Positions 34,503 through 43,199 of a DNA stretch of 64,000 nucleotides are shown here, in pieces; the stretch's first letter is position 1; each line of letters opens with the position of its first letter. This stretch comes from Actinocatenispora sera. GTDB lineage: Bacteria > Actinomycetota > Actinomycetes > Mycobacteriales > Micromonosporaceae. The translations under genes and the position numbers were made by a program. The notes beneath the pieces were generated by a model that was not told the DNA's origin, ran no database searches, and was given only the letters and a program-made list of their open reading frames with translations. The DNA lies in assembly GCF_018324685.1 (NCBI RefSeq), contig NZ_AP023354.1, positions 1,364,001-1,428,000 of the forward strand. The letters are read 5' to 3'.

Positions 34503-35933
34503 TCAGGTGCTCGGCGCCGGGCGCCGGAGCGTGCCGACGACCGTGGCGGCCACCGCCAGCACGACGAGCGCGGCGGCGGACAGGAAGCCGTACCGGATGC
34601 CGGTCGACAGCGGGTCCACCTCGAGCTGGTGCGTCGCGACGGCCGACCAGGTGATGCTGCCCAGCAGCGCGAGGCCGACCGCGCCGCCCAGCTGCCGGGC
34701 ACAGCTGTACACCCCGGACGCGATGCCGGCGTCCCGCTCGCCGACGCTGGCCAGCGCCTCGACGGTCATCGGTGGTGCGGCCACGCCGAACCCGGCGTAA
34801 CACAGCGAGCTGGGCACCAGCAGGTCGGTCAGGTACCCGCCGGAACTGTCCATCAGGGACATCCAGGCGACGCCCGCCGCGGCGAGCGCCAGCCCGCCGA
34901 GGATCACCGGACGGGTACCGAAGCGACGCAGCAGCGGGCCGCTCGCCCGGGAACAGATCACCAGCAACGCGGTCATCGGCAGGAAGATCAGCGCGGTGTG
35001 CATCGTGCTGTAGTGCCAGCTGCGTTGCACGAACAGGGTGAGGAAGAACGCGATCCCCTCCATCGCCATGCTGAACAGCACGATCGCGGCGTAGTTGCCC
35101 AGCTTGGCCCGGCCGGCGAGCAGCCGCAGCGGCAGCAGCGGGCGCCGACTGCGCCACTCCACCAGGACGAACACGCCCAGCAGCAGCGCCCCGCCGCCGA
35201 GCGCCGGCAGTACCGAGGGGTCCGCCCAGTGCACGGTGCCCGACGAGTCGGCCGCGGCCCGGGTGAGGCCGAACACCAGGAGGGTCATGCCGAGGGTGCC
35301 GGTGACCGCGCCCGGCAGGTCGAAGCGGCCCGGCTTGCGGGCCGGCTCGGCCAGCAGCCGCGACGCCAGGGCGACGATGGCGATCCCGAACGGTACGTTG
35401 ACCAGCATGATCCAGCGCCACGACGCGACGCTGGTGATCAGGCCGCCGGCCAGCAGGCCGATCCCGCCGCCGGCGGTGCCCAGCGCGGTGTAGATGCTGA
35501 TCGCCCGGCCGCGTCCGGCACCCTCCGGGAACGTGGTCGCGAGCAGGGACAGCGTCGCCGGGCTGGCTGCCGCCGCGCCGGCGGCCTGGAGGGCGCGGGC
35601 GGCGACCAGCTGCCACGGCGACTGGGCGAGTCCCCCGGCGAGCGAGGCGACGGTGAACAGCCCGAGCCCGAGCACGAAGATGCGGCGCCGGCCGAAGACG
35701 TCCCCGCAGCGGCTGCCGAGCAGCAGCAACCCACCGAACACCAGGGCGTACGCGTTGACCACCCACTCCAGTCCCGGGCCGGAGAACCCCAGCCCGGTCT
35801 GGATCCGCGGCAGCGCCACCGTCACGACCATCGCGTCGAGCACGAACATCGTCTGGGCGGCGCAGATGATGGCCAGCGCGGCGCCCCGGGTACGCGAGCC
35901 CGCCGCGCGGCCGGCCTGCACGAAGCGGGTCAT
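34503..35933 (-). CDS. MFS transporter, DHA2 (14-TMS) drug-efflux type
   Basis: The 476-residue protein has about 14 hydrophobic helices. DHA2 features are LDAMVVTVALPRIQ in helix 1, GDVFGRRRIFVLGL in the A-like motif, and SWRWIMLVNVPFGI in the antiporter motif C region. It is the last gene of the encapsulin-like operon: its ATG overlaps the stop of the adenylating ligase (ATGA). It probably exports the pathway product. A frame that continues upstream through the ligase gene is a shadow, not a fusion. Confidence 0.92.
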   Translation of the reverse strand: MTRFVQAGRAAGSRTRGAALAIICAAQTMFVLDAMVVTVALPRIQTGLGFSGPGLEWVVNAYALVFGGLLLLGSRCGDVFGRRRIFVLGLGLFTVASLAGGLAQSPWQLVAARALQAAGAAAASPATLSLLATTFPEGAGRGRAISIYTALGTAGGGIGLLAGGLITSVASWRWIMLVNVPFGIAIVALASRLLAEPARKPGRFDLPGAVTGTLGMTLLVFGLTRAAADSSGTVHWADPSVLPALGGGALLLGVFVLVEWRSRRPLLPLRLLAGRAKLGNYAAIVLFSMAMEGIAFFLTLFVQRSWHYSTMHTALIFLPMTALLVICSRASGPLLRRFGTRPVILGGLALAAAGVAWMSLMDSSGGYLTDLLVPSSLCYAGFGVAAPPMTVEALASVGERDAGIASGVYSCARQLGGAVGLALLGSITWSAVATHQLEVDPLSTGIRYGFLSAAALVVLAVAATVVGTLRRPAPST

Positions 35934-37573
35934 CGCGGCTCCGCGGCGAGCTCCAAGCGTCGATGCAGCGGCGTGCGCTGGATCTTGCCGACGGAGTTCT
36001 TCGGCAACTGCCACACGAACTGCACCCGGTCCGGCCAGAACTCCCGAGTCAGCCCGGCGCGGTCGAGGAAGTCGTGCAGCTCGGTGAGCGTCGGCGGGGT
36101 GCCGTCCGGGACGACGACGGCGCAGCACAGCTCGGTGCCCGGTACCGCCGGGTCGGGGTAGCCGATCAGCGCCAGCTCCTTGATCCCGGCATGCTTCGCG
36201 AGCAACCCCTCGACCAGCAGTACCGGTACCTTCAGCCCGTCGGCACGGATGATCAGGTCGCTGCGGCGGCCGACGATGCGGATGCCGTTGCGCCCGTCCG
36301 GGCGGGCGATGTCCCCGGTGTCGAACCAGTCGCCTTCCAGGCACGCCTCGTACACGTCGCGCTGGTTCAGGTAGCCGAGGCACTGCGAGGCGCCGCGAAC
36401 CAGCAACCGGCCGGCCTCCTCGCCCTCCTCGGCGTCGATGCGGATGTCCATCCACGGGACCGGCCGGCCGTCGCTGTGGGTCGCCCAGTCGGCCGGATCG
36501 TCCGGCCGGGTCATGGTGACCGCGGCGTTCTCGGTCATGCCCCACAGCGCGTGCACCGGCACCTGGAACGTGTCGCGCACCGAGTCGATCAGGTCCGGTT
36601 GCAGCGGCGCCGAGCCGGAGACGATGCGCTGCAGCGAGCTGACGTCGCGGGGCCGCTCGTGCTGCGCGGCGATCATGTCGACCAGGAAGCCGGGCGCCAT
36701 GTACGCCCAGGTGACGGAGTGCCGCTCGATCGTGTCCAGCAGCAACGGCACGTCGTAGGGCCGGTCGTAGATCATCAGCCAGGTGGCGTTGAGCTGCAAC
36801 GGCATCAGCGCGCCGTAGGTCATGCCGGCCATGTGCAGGTGCGGGTGGGGCGTGACGATCACGTCGTCCGGGCCCAGCCCGTACGGCTCCGCACCGGCCC
36901 GGGTCGCCGCGTACAGCGTGTTGCTGGTGTGGGCGACCGCCTTCATCTGGCCGGACGTACCGGACGTGCTGACCAGCGCGGCGACCTCGTCCGGCCGCAG
37001 CGCGAGCGCCGGGTCCGGCGTCGGATGCGCGGTGTCGAGGAAGTACTCGGTGAAGTCGATCGCGTCGGCGGTGGAATCGGCGCCGATCACCACCAGGTGC
37101 CGTACCGTCTCCGGCGCCGCGGCGGCCACCCGGGCGGCGACGTCCATGTCGTCCATCCGGTCGATGCTGATGCACACCGGCGCCCGGGTGGCGGTCATGG
37201 TGAAGCGCAGATCGTGCTCCTCCAGCGCCGGGAACATCGCCGCGCTGACCGCGCCGATCCGGTTGCAGGCCAGGCACAGCGGGGTGATCTGCCAGACGTT
37301 CGGCAGGTACATGGCGACCACGTCGCCGCGACCGACTCCGAGCGCGGCGAGCGCGCCGGCGAATCGTTCGACCAGCTCGGCGAGCTTGCGGTAGGAGATG
37401 ATCCGGGGCGCCGTGTCGCCCCGGTACGCGATGATCGCGGGATGGTCCGGCCGGGTGTCGACCGCCCGGGCCAGGTCGTCGAGGAACGTCTCGTCCCGCC
37501 ACCAGCCGGCGGCCCGATACTCGGCGGCGCGCTCCTCGCTCGGCAGCCGCAACGACTCCGCTCCGTACATCAT
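35930..37573 (-). CDS. AMP-forming acyl/aryl-CoA synthetase-like ligase (ANL superfamily)
   Basis: The 547-residue protein has the adenylate-forming motifs: STSGTSGQMKAVAHTSN (A3 P-loop, near residue 210), VHALWGMTENAAV (A5) near 350, WFDTGDIAR (A7) near 425, GRRSDLIIRADGLKV (A8) near 440, and the catalytic lysine in KNSVGKIQR (A10) near 530. The family activates a carboxylate as its adenylate and passes it to CoA, a carrier protein or an amine. No carrier protein is encoded nearby, so CoA or an amine acceptor is likelier. ATG 37573 (MMYG) has GGGGGA upstream. The stop overlaps the MFS start. Confidence 0.92.
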   Translation of the reverse strand: MMYGAESLRLPSEERAAEYRAAGWWRDETFLDDLARAVDTRPDHPAIIAYRGDTAPRIISYRKLAELVERFAGALAALGVGRGDVVAMYLPNVWQITPLCLACNRIGAVSAAMFPALEEHDLRFTMTATRAPVCISIDRMDDMDVAARVAAAAPETVRHLVVIGADSTADAIDFTEYFLDTAHPTPDPALALRPDEVAALVSTSGTSGQMKAVAHTSNTLYAATRAGAEPYGLGPDDVIVTPHPHLHMAGMTYGALMPLQLNATWLMIYDRPYDVPLLLDTIERHSVTWAYMAPGFLVDMIAAQHERPRDVSSLQRIVSGSAPLQPDLIDSVRDTFQVPVHALWGMTENAAVTMTRPDDPADWATHSDGRPVPWMDIRIDAEEGEEAGRLLVRGASQCLGYLNQRDVYEACLEGDWFDTGDIARPDGRNGIRIVGRRSDLIIRADGLKVPVLLVEGLLAKHAGIKELALIGYPDPAVPGTELCCAVVVPDGTPPTLTELHDFLDRAGLTREFWPDRVQFVWQLPKNSVGKIQRTPLHRRLELAAEPR

Positions 37574-37599
37574 GATCGTGGTCCCCCAACGCTCGTCGG

Positions 37600-38526
37600 T
37601 CAGCCGATCGTGTCGATCTGTTTCTCGATCCAGTCGAAGACGCCCGCGTGGCCCTCGGCGGCGGGCCCGTCGCCGAAGATGGTGAGGAATCCGGGCACCG
37701 TGTTCACCTCGAGGATCCGGTAGCCGTCGGCGGTCGGCAGGATGTCCAGCCCGGCCCAGGTGAGGCCCTGGTGCCGGGTCGCGCGGACCGCCAGGTCGAT
37801 CAGGTCGTCCGGCGCGTCGAACCGCTCCCAGCTCGCGCCCTCCAGCGTCTTGCACCGCCAGCTGCCCGCGGCCGGCAGCTTGAGCATGTTGATCGGCGTC
37901 ACCTCGCCGCACACCGTGATCCGCAGCTCGCCGTACTGGGTGGGGTAGAAGGGCTGGCAGATCACGGTGCCGTAGCGCGACAGCTGACTGTCCACGATGG
38001 ACCGGTCGGCGTCCAGGTCGGTGACCCGCTCGACGTCGATGCCGCGCAGCCCGTACGACGGTTTGAGGATGATGTCGTCCCAGTCGGCGAGCGCCGCGGC
38101 CACGTCCTCGACCGTGCTGACCGAGCGAAACGGTGGCACCGGGAAGCCACCCGCGGCGAGCCGCTGCGCCATCAGGAACTTGCTCTCCGCGCACAACCAG
38201 TCGTCCACCGGATCGAACAGCCGCGGACCGAGCACGTCGCCGATCATGGTGAGCCGTTCCGTCCGGTCCCGGAACACGCCGGCGGTGGCGGCCAGATCGT
38301 CCTGCCAGACGTCGCCGATCAGGTTCGCCCGGGAGATGACCGCGTCGTAGCTGTTCACGTCGATGCCGTTGGCCCACACCGTGGCCGGCCCGTCGTCGCG
38401 GCGGTACTCGACCTCTTCCAGGGTGAACCCGGACATCTCGTGCCCGCGCCGCTTCCCGAACTCGAGCAGGGCGAGCGCGTCCGCGTCGATGCCGGTGCGG
38501 TCCCACAGCAGGATGCCGATCTTCAT
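37600..38526 (-). CDS. ATP-grasp ligase (RimK/LysX-like)
   Basis: The 308-residue protein has the ATP-grasp pattern: N-terminal domain KIGILLWDRTGIDADALALL; lysine in DDIILKPSYGLRGIDVERV (ATP-binding Lys and Gly-rich loop) near residue 165; QPFYPTQYGELRITVCG near 203; and metal-site residues in GLDILPTADGYRILEVNTVPG near 270. Members join a carboxylate to an amine or peptide via an acyl-phosphate. ATG 38526 has GGAGGGGG 6 nt upstream and overlaps the stop of the capsid-like gene (ATGA), so the two are translated together. Confidence 0.9.
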   Translation of the reverse strand: MKIGILLWDRTGIDADALALLEFGKRRGHEMSGFTLEEVEYRRDDGPATVWANGIDVNSYDAVISRANLIGDVWQDDLAATAGVFRDRTERLTMIGDVLGPRLFDPVDDWLCAESKFLMAQRLAAGGFPVPPFRSVSTVEDVAAALADWDDIILKPSYGLRGIDVERVTDLDADRSIVDSQLSRYGTVICQPFYPTQYGELRITVCGEVTPINMLKLPAAGSWRCKTLEGASWERFDAPDDLIDLAVRATRHQGLTWAGLDILPTADGYRILEVNTVPGFLTIFGDGPAAEGHAGVFDWIEKQIDTIG

Positions 38527-39422
38527 GCTGCCCCCTCCGTCGTCGGCATGACCTCGATGGCCGGCGGCACCGTCTCCGGCGCCAGTACCAGCAGGGCGAA
38601 GTGCTGCGGCAGGTGTACGGCGAGGCCGACCCGGCCGCCGGCCTCGATCTCGGCCAGTTCGCCGTCGCGGCGCAGCGTGAGGGTGCCGCCGTCGCTGCCG
38701 TCCAGCAGCGTGACCCCGGCGCGGAAGTCGCCCAGCAGGATCTGGTCGGGCGCGATCATCCGGGTCCGGGTGATGCGCAGCCCGGCCGCGTCCACCGTGG
38801 GCAGGGCGCCCAGCCCGACCAGCCGCCAGTACGTGCGGGGATGCAGCACCAGCGCGTCGCAGGAACCGCCCTGGTCCTCGACGTCGGCGGCGGCGGCCAT
38901 GATGCTGTCCAGCAGGTCGGCGCCGCCACGCAGCCGGCGCAGGCCGGGCAGCCGGAGCAGGCCGGTGATGGCGCCGTCGGCGCTGCCGTGCAGCAGGACG
39001 TCGTTCTCCACCGTGCACAGCCGCACGATCACCCGGTGGTCGACGAACCGGGCCAGCAGCGCCGGGTCGTGGCAGATCTGTGCCGGTACCGGTACCCGCA
39101 CCCGTACCTCGGTGAGCGCCGCCTTGATCGCCCGGGGCAGCTGGTGCGCCTCGGGCGTCGCCGCGTACTCGGTGTCGCGGGTGACCTGGTGCGAGCCGCG
39201 CCGCTCCTCGACGAACGACACCGACTCGTCCGTGATGGTGGCCGACTTGAGCAGGTCTCGTACCGGCGGGCGGGGGCGGGTGGCGGCGAGTGGGAAGTGC
39301 CGCGCGATCGCTCCCCGTACCACGGCGGAGGCGGTGTCGCCCGCGGACCGGCAGGCCGCCACGGCCAGCTCCTCGCCCGGTGTGCGGCTGGTCAGCTCGG
39401 GATCGTCGACGAGGTAGCGCAA
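38523..39422 (-). CDS. HK97-fold capsid/encapsulin-like shell protein (family 3-like)
   Basis: The protein of about 299 residues matches the HK97 phage-capsid (PF05065) pattern. After an N-terminal arm (PVRDLLKSATITDESVSFVEE) it has the E-loop segment TEYAATPEAHQL, a spine helix VDHRVIVRLCTVENDVLLHG, and P-domain strands (CDALVLHPRTYWRLV, PDQILLGDFRAGVTLLD), ending VGLAVHLPQHFALLVLAPE. No phage portal, terminase or protease genes are near. Family 3 'natural product' encapsulins show the same fold next to ligases, SDRs and sulfotransferases, as here. TTG 39422 has GGAGG with a short gap; a TTG at 39467 adds 15 residues without a site. Cargo is unknown. Confidence 0.78.
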   Translation of the reverse strand: MRYLVDDPELTSRTPGEELAVAACRSAGDTASAVVRGAIARHFPLAATRPRPPVRDLLKSATITDESVSFVEERRGSHQVTRDTEYAATPEAHQLPRAIKAALTEVRVRVPVPAQICHDPALLARFVDHRVIVRLCTVENDVLLHGSADGAITGLLRLPGLRRLRGGADLLDSIMAAAADVEDQGGSCDALVLHPRTYWRLVGLGALPTVDAAGLRITRTRMIAPDQILLGDFRAGVTLLDGSDGGTLTLRRDGELAEIEAGGRVGLAVHLPQHFALLVLAPETVPPAIEVMPTTEGAA

Positions 39423-39453
39423 CGTACCTCCATCAGGTTGTCGAGGACCGGAT

Positions 39454-39470
39454 GCCTTGGGCGCCAAGGC
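39454..39470. promoter_or_regulatory. 17-bp perfect dyad in the divergent encapsulin/aminotransferase promoter region
   Basis: GCCTTGG-GCG-CCAAGGC is a perfect 7-bp inverted repeat, 32 bp upstream of the capsid-like start at 39422. The 338-bp gap 39423-39760 separates the two divergent operons and must hold both promoters; no gene is seen there. The dyad is a candidate operator. Confidence 0.45.
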
Positions 39471-39760
39471 AAGCCGAGCCGACGAGTACGGCGCGCAAGC
39501 GCGTGGCGCACCGCTCGGCGACTCGAATCGAGACCCTAAGCCACCGGCCGGAGCGGCCCGGAAAGACTGGGGAAATCCCTCGTATCCGGTGTGGCCGGGT
39601 ATGCCCCGCGGACGCCGATCCGATTTCGTATGCGAGCCCGACCTGTCGAATCCGTACGCCCGGCGATCGCTGCGTGGTCGCTGGTGCGTCGATCCCGCGC
39701 GGGCGCCCGCAGGAGTGGTGCGGCACCGACGCCGGCCACCGGTCGTGAAGGGAGCCGCCG

Positions 39761-41014
39761 ATGGTCGCCCACACCACGGACGTCACGCTGGCGATCGACG
39801 GCGGTGCCCCGATCCGTACGAGCCCCTGGCCGGCGTACGACAACGGTGACGCCTACGTGGCGGACGAGGACATCGCCGCCGCGGTGCAGGCGCTGCGCAG
39901 CCGCCGGTACTTCCGGTACGACTCGCGGCCGCACGAGGCGACCGAGGCCGGTGCGTTCGAGGCCGCCCTCTGCCGGTACTTCGGTGCCACCCACGCCCTC
40001 GGGTGCGCCAGCGGTACCACCGCGCTGGCGCTGGGCCTGCTGGCGCTGGACCTGCCGGCGGCCTCCGGCGTGATCTGCCCGGCGTTCACGTTCGCCGCCA
40101 CCCCCAGCGCGATCCTGCTGGCCGGGCACCGACCGGTCCTGGTCGAGTGCGACGACGAGCTGCAGCTCGATCTCGCCGACCTGCGTCGCAAAATGGCGGC
40201 CGGGGCGCGCGCGATCGTGGTGGTGCACATGCGCGGGTTCGCCGCCGACATGCCCGCCATCACCGCGATCGCCGACGAGTTCGGGGTGCCGATCGTCGAG
40301 GACGCGGTCCCCGCGCTGGGGGTACGGCTCGCCGGCCGGCCGCTCGGCACCTGGGGCCGGGTCGGTGCGTTCTCCACCCAGTCGGACAAGGCGTTGAACA
40401 CCGGCGAGGGCGGGTTCCTGCTGACCGACGACGCCACCGTCTACTCCCGGGCGCTGGTCTACTCCGGTGCGTACGAGTCGCGGATGGCCCGGCACTTCAC
40501 CGATCCGCCGGGCCTGGACGACCTGTCCCTGCCGCTGTTCAGCTGGCGGATGGACGAGATCCGCGCCGCGCTGGCGCGGGCCCAGCTGGGCCGGCTGCCC
40601 GGCCGGCTGGAGGCGCACCGGCGCAACTACGACCGGGTCGCTGCCGCGCTCGGCGGCCGGCCGGACATCGCGGTACGGCAGCCGGTCGCGCCCGGTGCCT
40701 ACCTCGGCGAGGCGCTCCTGCTGCGGCTGCCGGACGGACCGTCGGCCTGGTGGTTCGCCCGCGCGCTGCGCGCGGAGGGGATCGGTGTGCGCGCCTTCGG
40801 CGACCCGGACGACGTCAACGTGCGCGCGTTCTGGAACTGGCGGTTCCTGTTCCCGGACCCGGCCGTGACCCGGTCCGCGTACCCGGTGAGTACCGCCGCG
40901 GTGGCGCGCACCGTCGACATCCCGCTGTCGGCGAACCTGACCGAGGAGGACTGCGCGCAACTGGTCGACGCGGTCGACAAGGTCGCGGCGGCGCTGCCGG
41001 GCCGGCTCCCGTGA
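39761..41014 (+). CDS. DegT/DnrJ/EryC1/StrS-family PLP aminotransferase
   Basis: The 417-residue protein starts AIDGGAPIRTSPWPAYDNGD, as in AHBA synthases and scyllo-inosose aminotransferases. It then has ALGCASGTTALALGLLAL, VICPAFTFAATPSAILLAG, VEDAVPALGVRLAGRPLG and the PLP lysine in STQSDKALNTGEGGFL near residue 212. Such enzymes transaminate keto-sugars or keto-cyclitols, usually using glutamine or glutamate. ATG 39761 has AAGGGAG 7 nt upstream. The stop overlaps the sulfotransferase GTG (GTGA). It is the first gene of the right-hand operon of the capsid cluster. Confidence 0.92.
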   Translation: MVAHTTDVTLAIDGGAPIRTSPWPAYDNGDAYVADEDIAAAVQALRSRRYFRYDSRPHEATEAGAFEAALCRYFGATHALGCASGTTALALGLLALDLPAASGVICPAFTFAATPSAILLAGHRPVLVECDDELQLDLADLRRKMAAGARAIVVVHMRGFAADMPAITAIADEFGVPIVEDAVPALGVRLAGRPLGTWGRVGAFSTQSDKALNTGEGGFLLTDDATVYSRALVYSGAYESRMARHFTDPPGLDDLSLPLFSWRMDEIRAALARAQLGRLPGRLEAHRRNYDRVAAALGGRPDIAVRQPVAPGAYLGEALLLRLPDGPSAWWFARALRAEGIGVRAFGDPDDVNVRAFWNWRFLFPDPAVTRSAYPVSTAAVARTVDIPLSANLTEEDCAQLVDAVDKVAAALPGRLP

Positions 41015-41907
41015 GCGGCCGGCCCGTCGTCGTCTACCTGACCGGGTGGTGTCGCAGCGGTACCACCCTGATCGGGAACCTGATCGGCGAGCTGCCCGGC
41101 GCGGTGCACGTCGGCGAGCTCCGGTACCTGTGGCGGCACGGCGTGCTGGGCGACGGCACCAACGACGTGTGCGGCTGCGGCACCCGGGTCGCCGACTGTC
41201 CACTGTGGTCTGTGGTGCTGCGCCGGTTGGGCGCCCCGGACGTCGTACCCGACCTGCTCGACCGGCAGCGGCGGCTGCTGCGCACCCGGCACGTCGCCGC
41301 GAGGCTGGCCGAGAGTTCGGCCACCGCCGCCGCCCGGCGCGACCTGGAACGGCTCTACGAAGCCATCGTGGCCGAGTCGGGCGCCCGGATCGTCGTCGAC
41401 AGCGGCAAGTTCCCGGCCGAGGCGGCGACGCTGTGCGGCAGCGGCCGGGTCCGGCCGTACGTGCTGCACGTGCTGCGGGACCCGCGCGCGATCGCGGAGT
41501 CGTGGCGCCGGCCCAAGGCGTACATCCCGGCCATGCCGGCCTGGCGCAGCACCGCCTACTGGGTGGCGTTCCAGCAGGCGTCGGCGCGGGTCGGCCGCGC
41601 CTTCCCGGACCGGTACCGGCGGCTGCGGTACGAGGACTTCGCGGCCGCACCGGCCGACACGCTGGGCGCGGTGCTCGCCGACTGGGGACTCGCCGACGCG
41701 GCCCCGGTCGGCGCCGACGGCACCGCCGTACTGTCGCCCAACCACACCGTCACCGGCAACCCGGACCGGCTGCGTACCGGGCCGGTCACCATCCGGCCGG
41801 ACGAGCGCTGGCGGGCCACCGCGCCGCGCGCCACCCGGTACGTCGCCGCCTCGATCGCCGCGCCCTGGCTGCACCGGTACGGCTACCGCCTGCGCGGCAC
41901 CGCCTGA
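41011..41907 (+). CDS. PAPS-dependent sulfotransferase
   Basis: The 298-residue protein has the 5'-phosphosulfate-binding loop YLTGWCRSGTTLIGNLI at the N-terminus and the 3'-phosphate region HVLRDPRAIAESWRRPKAY near residue 155, with VVDSGKFPAEA before it. A Cys-rich insertion DVCGCGTRVADCPLW near residue 55 is shared by one actinobacterial subgroup. It would sulfate a hydroxyl or amine of the pathway product. GTG 41011 overlaps the aminotransferase stop. Confidence 0.9.
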   Translation: MSGRPVVVYLTGWCRSGTTLIGNLIGELPGAVHVGELRYLWRHGVLGDGTNDVCGCGTRVADCPLWSVVLRRLGAPDVVPDLLDRQRRLLRTRHVAARLAESSATAAARRDLERLYEAIVAESGARIVVDSGKFPAEAATLCGSGRVRPYVLHVLRDPRAIAESWRRPKAYIPAMPAWRSTAYWVAFQQASARVGRAFPDRYRRLRYEDFAAAPADTLGAVLADWGLADAAPVGADGTAVLSPNHTVTGNPDRLRTGPVTIRPDERWRATAPRATRYVAASIAAPWLHRYGYRLRGTA

Positions 41908-41931
41908 CACCGCACGACGAGAGGAGTACGC

Positions 41932-42711
41932 GTGGATCTCGGCATCGCCGGACGGGTGGCGCTGGTCTCCGGCGCCACCAGCGGGCTGGGGCTGGCCGTC
42001 GCGACCGCGCTGGCCGCCGAGGGCGCCCGGGTCGCGATCAGCGGCCGGGACGAGCAGCGCCTTGCCGCCGCCGCCGATCGGGTCGCCGCTGCGGCCGGCC
42101 GGCCCGATCCGAGCGGACGGGTCCGTGCCGACCGGGTCGACCTGCGCGACCAGGACGCGGTACAGGGCTGGATCGACGCGGTGGCAACGGATCTCGGCGA
42201 GCCGGGGATCGTGGTGAGCAACGCCGGCGGTCCACCCGCCGGCCCGGTGACCGCGTTCGGCCTGGACGCCTACCGGGACGCCGTGGAACTGTGCCTGCTC
42301 GCGCACATCGGGTTCGTGCAGGCGGTGTTGCCGCGGCTGCGGGCCGCCGGCTGGGGCCGGATCCTGCTCGTCGCCTCCGAGACGATCCGCCAACCGCGTC
42401 CCCAGTACGGGCTGTCCAACACGGTGCGGCCCGGCCTCGTCGGCTACGCGAAGTCGCTGGTACCGGAGATCGGTCCGGACGGCGTCACGATCAACGTGCT
42501 CGCCCCCGGCTACCACCGCACCCCGGCGCTGACGCGCCAGTTCACCGATCCGGAGGCCGGGCTGGCGCGGATCGCCGCCGGCATCCCGGTCGGCCGCCTC
42601 GGCGACCCCGACGACTTCGCCGCCACCGCCGCCTTCCTCGCCAGCGACCGCGCCGGCTTCATCACCGGCAGTACCGTCCTCGTCGACGGCGGCGCCACCC
42701 AGGGTTGGTGA
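41932..42711 (+). CDS. SDR-family oxidoreductase (BKR-like) with atypical active site
   Basis: The 259-residue protein has the NAD(P) motif SGATSGLGLAVATALAAEG near residue 11, the NAGG motif near 96, and an Asp/Arg-rich coenzyme-specificity loop (GRDEQR). The active-site region reads SETIRQPRPQYGLSNTVRPG: Ser and Tyr are present, but the usual lysine four residues after Tyr is Asn. A known SDR subgroup (cd05344-like) has this LSN pattern. It ends GGATQGW as usual. GTG 41932 has GAGAGGAG about 6 nt upstream. It lies 24 bp after the sulfotransferase. Confidence 0.9.
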   Translation: MDLGIAGRVALVSGATSGLGLAVATALAAEGARVAISGRDEQRLAAAADRVAAAAGRPDPSGRVRADRVDLRDQDAVQGWIDAVATDLGEPGIVVSNAGGPPAGPVTAFGLDAYRDAVELCLLAHIGFVQAVLPRLRAAGWGRILLVASETIRQPRPQYGLSNTVRPGLVGYAKSLVPEIGPDGVTINVLAPGYHRTPALTRQFTDPEAGLARIAAGIPVGRLGDPDDFAATAAFLASDRAGFITGSTVLVDGGATQGW

Positions 42712-42831
42712 CCGGCCCACCCGCCGGCGTTCGGACAGGCGAGCGGCCGCTTCGCCGGAACCGACCGGCGGGCGGGGCGGCGTGGTCGGAGCCGGCCCGG
42801 CGCCGGACCGGGTGCCTGCGTCCGGTCCTGG

Positions 42832-43179
42832 TCACGCCCAGGAGGCGACGATCTCGCGCCCCTGCGGGATGACGAGGTCGAGCAAGCCGGGGAAGCGGGC
42901 GTCGAGGTCGGCCCGCCGGAGCCGGTTCAGCCGCCTGGTCCCTTCGTCCCGCTGGTGGATCACTCCTGCCTCGCGCAGGGTTCTGAAGTGACCGCTCTGG
43001 GTGGATTTGCTGACCGGCAGCGCGAACGTCGTGCAGGCGAGCTCGCCATCGGGCTCCACCTCGGCGAGTCGCGCCACGATCGCCAGCCGGACGGGGTCGC
43101 TGAGCGCGGTCAGCACGGTGGTGAACTCCAGCTCGCCGACGGCCGGGTGCACGAGTCTGGTCGCGGTCCTACTCGCCAT
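42832..43179 (-). CDS. ArsR-type winged-helix regulator
   Basis: The 115-residue protein has an ArsR/HTH core FTTVLTALSDPVRLAIVARLAEV with recognition helix KSTQSGHFRTLREAGVI, then RLNRLRRADLDARFPGL and a short C-terminus. The usual metal-binding cysteines are absent, so the ligand is probably not a metal. ATG 43179 has GGAGG close upstream. It is divergent from an MFS transporter; two ATGTTC-N9-GAACAT dyads in the 60-bp gap are likely its own operators. Confidence 0.88.
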   Translation of the reverse strand: MASRTATRLVHPAVGELEFTTVLTALSDPVRLAIVARLAEVEPDGELACTTFALPVSKSTQSGHFRTLREAGVIHQRDEGTRRLNRLRRADLDARFPGLLDLVIPQGREIVASWA

Positions 43180-43199
43180 GCCCTCCACCGTACCCGAGC

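Noticed and set aside
34503..37589. 1028-residue fusion protein on the minus strand
   Set aside because: The upstream part is another frame of the adenylating ligase gene; the transporter begins at 35933 with an ATGA overlap.
38523..39422. Prophage remnant around the capsid-like gene
   Set aside because: No portal, terminase, protease, tail or integrase genes lie near, and all neighbours are metabolic genes coupled to it.
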